Of a DNA stretch of 15,990 nt, positions 15,767 through 15,990 are shown one piece after another; the first letter of the stretch is position 1; every line of letters starts with the position of its first letter. Source of the stretch: Bacteroidota bacterium (GTDB lineage: Bacteria; Bacteroidota; Bacteroidia; Chitinophagales; Chitinophagaceae); contig JAEZJD010000105.1 in the NCBI GenBank assembly GCA_023436425.1, forward strand, positions 1-15,990, read 5' to 3'. The notes beneath the pieces were generated by a model. The model had not been told where the DNA came from. It did no database searches and saw only the letters and a list, made by a program, of their open reading frames with translations. The translations under genes and the position numbers were made by a program.

Positions 15767-15990
15767 TTACTTGCTATAATACACACCCACTTCAGATAAC
15801 GTCGGGTTCAGCCGCGAAGAAATTATTTTGAGTCTTACGGAATTTGCAGTAACCGGATCAAACCGCAGCAACCGTTTGTAGCCGACTGTTGTTCCTTCCG
15901 TTATTGTTTTCCATTCATTGTCCACTTTTGCTTCCAACACAAATTTTTCGATGCGTTGGCCCTCCGCAATGTTTTCCTGCAGCATCAGTA
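15767..15990 (-). CDS. C-terminal end of an alpha-L-fucosidase (GH29), 5' part outside the window
   Basis: The frame is open from the right edge to the TAA at 15769-15767 and encodes the last 74 residues. LMLQENIAEGQRIEKFVLEA, then WKTITEGTTVGYKRLLRF and VRLKIISSRLNPTLSEVGVY, follow the C-terminal beta-sandwich of GH29 alpha-L-fucosidases, in which 'E.I..GQR' and 'GYKR' recur. The catalytic barrel is off the window, so catalytic residues cannot be checked. A discoidin-like domain on another glycosidase is possible. It faces the regulator gene and belongs to a separate transcription unit whose start lies to the right. Fucose and sialic acid cap the same mucin-type glycans, so co-location makes sense. 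Confidence 0.8.
   Translation of the reverse strand, partial: LMLQENIAEGQRIEKFVLEAKVDNEWKTITEGTTVGYKRLLRFDPVTANSVRLKIISSRLNPTLSEVGVYYSK

Noticed and set aside
1..15990. CRISPR array, tRNA/rRNA, insertion sequence, phage or defence genes
   Set aside because: No regular repeat-spacer structure, tRNA-like cloverleaf, transposase or phage protein was seen on either strand by eye.

Overview
This window is a sialic-acid utilisation locus from a member of the Bacteroidota. The evidence is a SusC/SusD outer-membrane pair, a SusD lipoprotein signal, A-rich rather than Shine-Dalgarno leaders, and promoters that resemble the Bacteroidetes TTTG...TAnnTTTG pattern. The sequence alone does not fix the genus; an environmental Chitinophagaceae- or Sphingobacteriia-like bacterium is a guess.

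Layout. One long leftward gene train starts near 14.9 kb and runs off the left edge: SusC (14908-11519), SusD (11496-9967), N-acetylneuraminate lyase nanA (9885-8935), a circularly permuted NanM-type mutarotase (8938-7769), an MFS sialate permease (7772-6540), a GH33 exo-sialidase (6517-4955), an AGE-family N-acylglucosamine 2-epimerase (4953-3766), a decayed sulfatase 3' end (about 3760-3545), an EamA/DMT permease (3499-2591), a SASA-family sialate O-acetylesterase (2610-1111) and a truncated SGNH-esterase/GH20 hexosaminidase fusion (1114 to beyond base 1). Divergent from susC is a FadR/GntR-type regulator (15056-15763). Its end nearly touches the convergent 3' end of a GH29 alpha-L-fucosidase that enters from the right edge.

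How it works together (inference from families). The fucosidase, esterases, sialidase and hexosaminidase would trim host- or glycan-derived chains: O-acetyl removal, then sialic acid, then the underlying HexNAc, with fucose removed alongside. SusCD takes the sugar across the outer membrane, NanM speeds anomer conversion, and the MFS protein carries it across the inner membrane. NanA splits it to ManNAc and pyruvate, and the AGE enzyme turns ManNAc into GlcNAc. This is the non-phosphorylated Bacteroides NanL-NanE-NanT type of route, rather than the E. coli NanK/NanE kinase route. A GlcNAc kinase, deaminase and deacetylase are not in the window.

Regulation. The susC/regulator intergenic region (14909-15055) holds two back-to-back promoter candidates. 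It also has a perfect 19-bp palindrome with a FadR-type GT-N3-AC core lying on the susC -7 element, and a weaker copy just before the regulator start. A GC-rich hairpin followed by a U-run between susD and nanA may reduce transcription into the catabolic genes. Most catabolic genes are joined by 4-base stop/start overlaps or a 1-base gap.

The window is densely coding. The largest gap without an intact gene is 3500-3765, and it holds the sulfatase remnant. No tRNA, rRNA, CRISPR array or insertion sequence was seen. I did not find an unknown type of system. The less ordinary items are the operator pair, the internal terminator candidate, the esterase-hexosaminidase fusion, the sulfatase scar and the TTG-started permease beside it.
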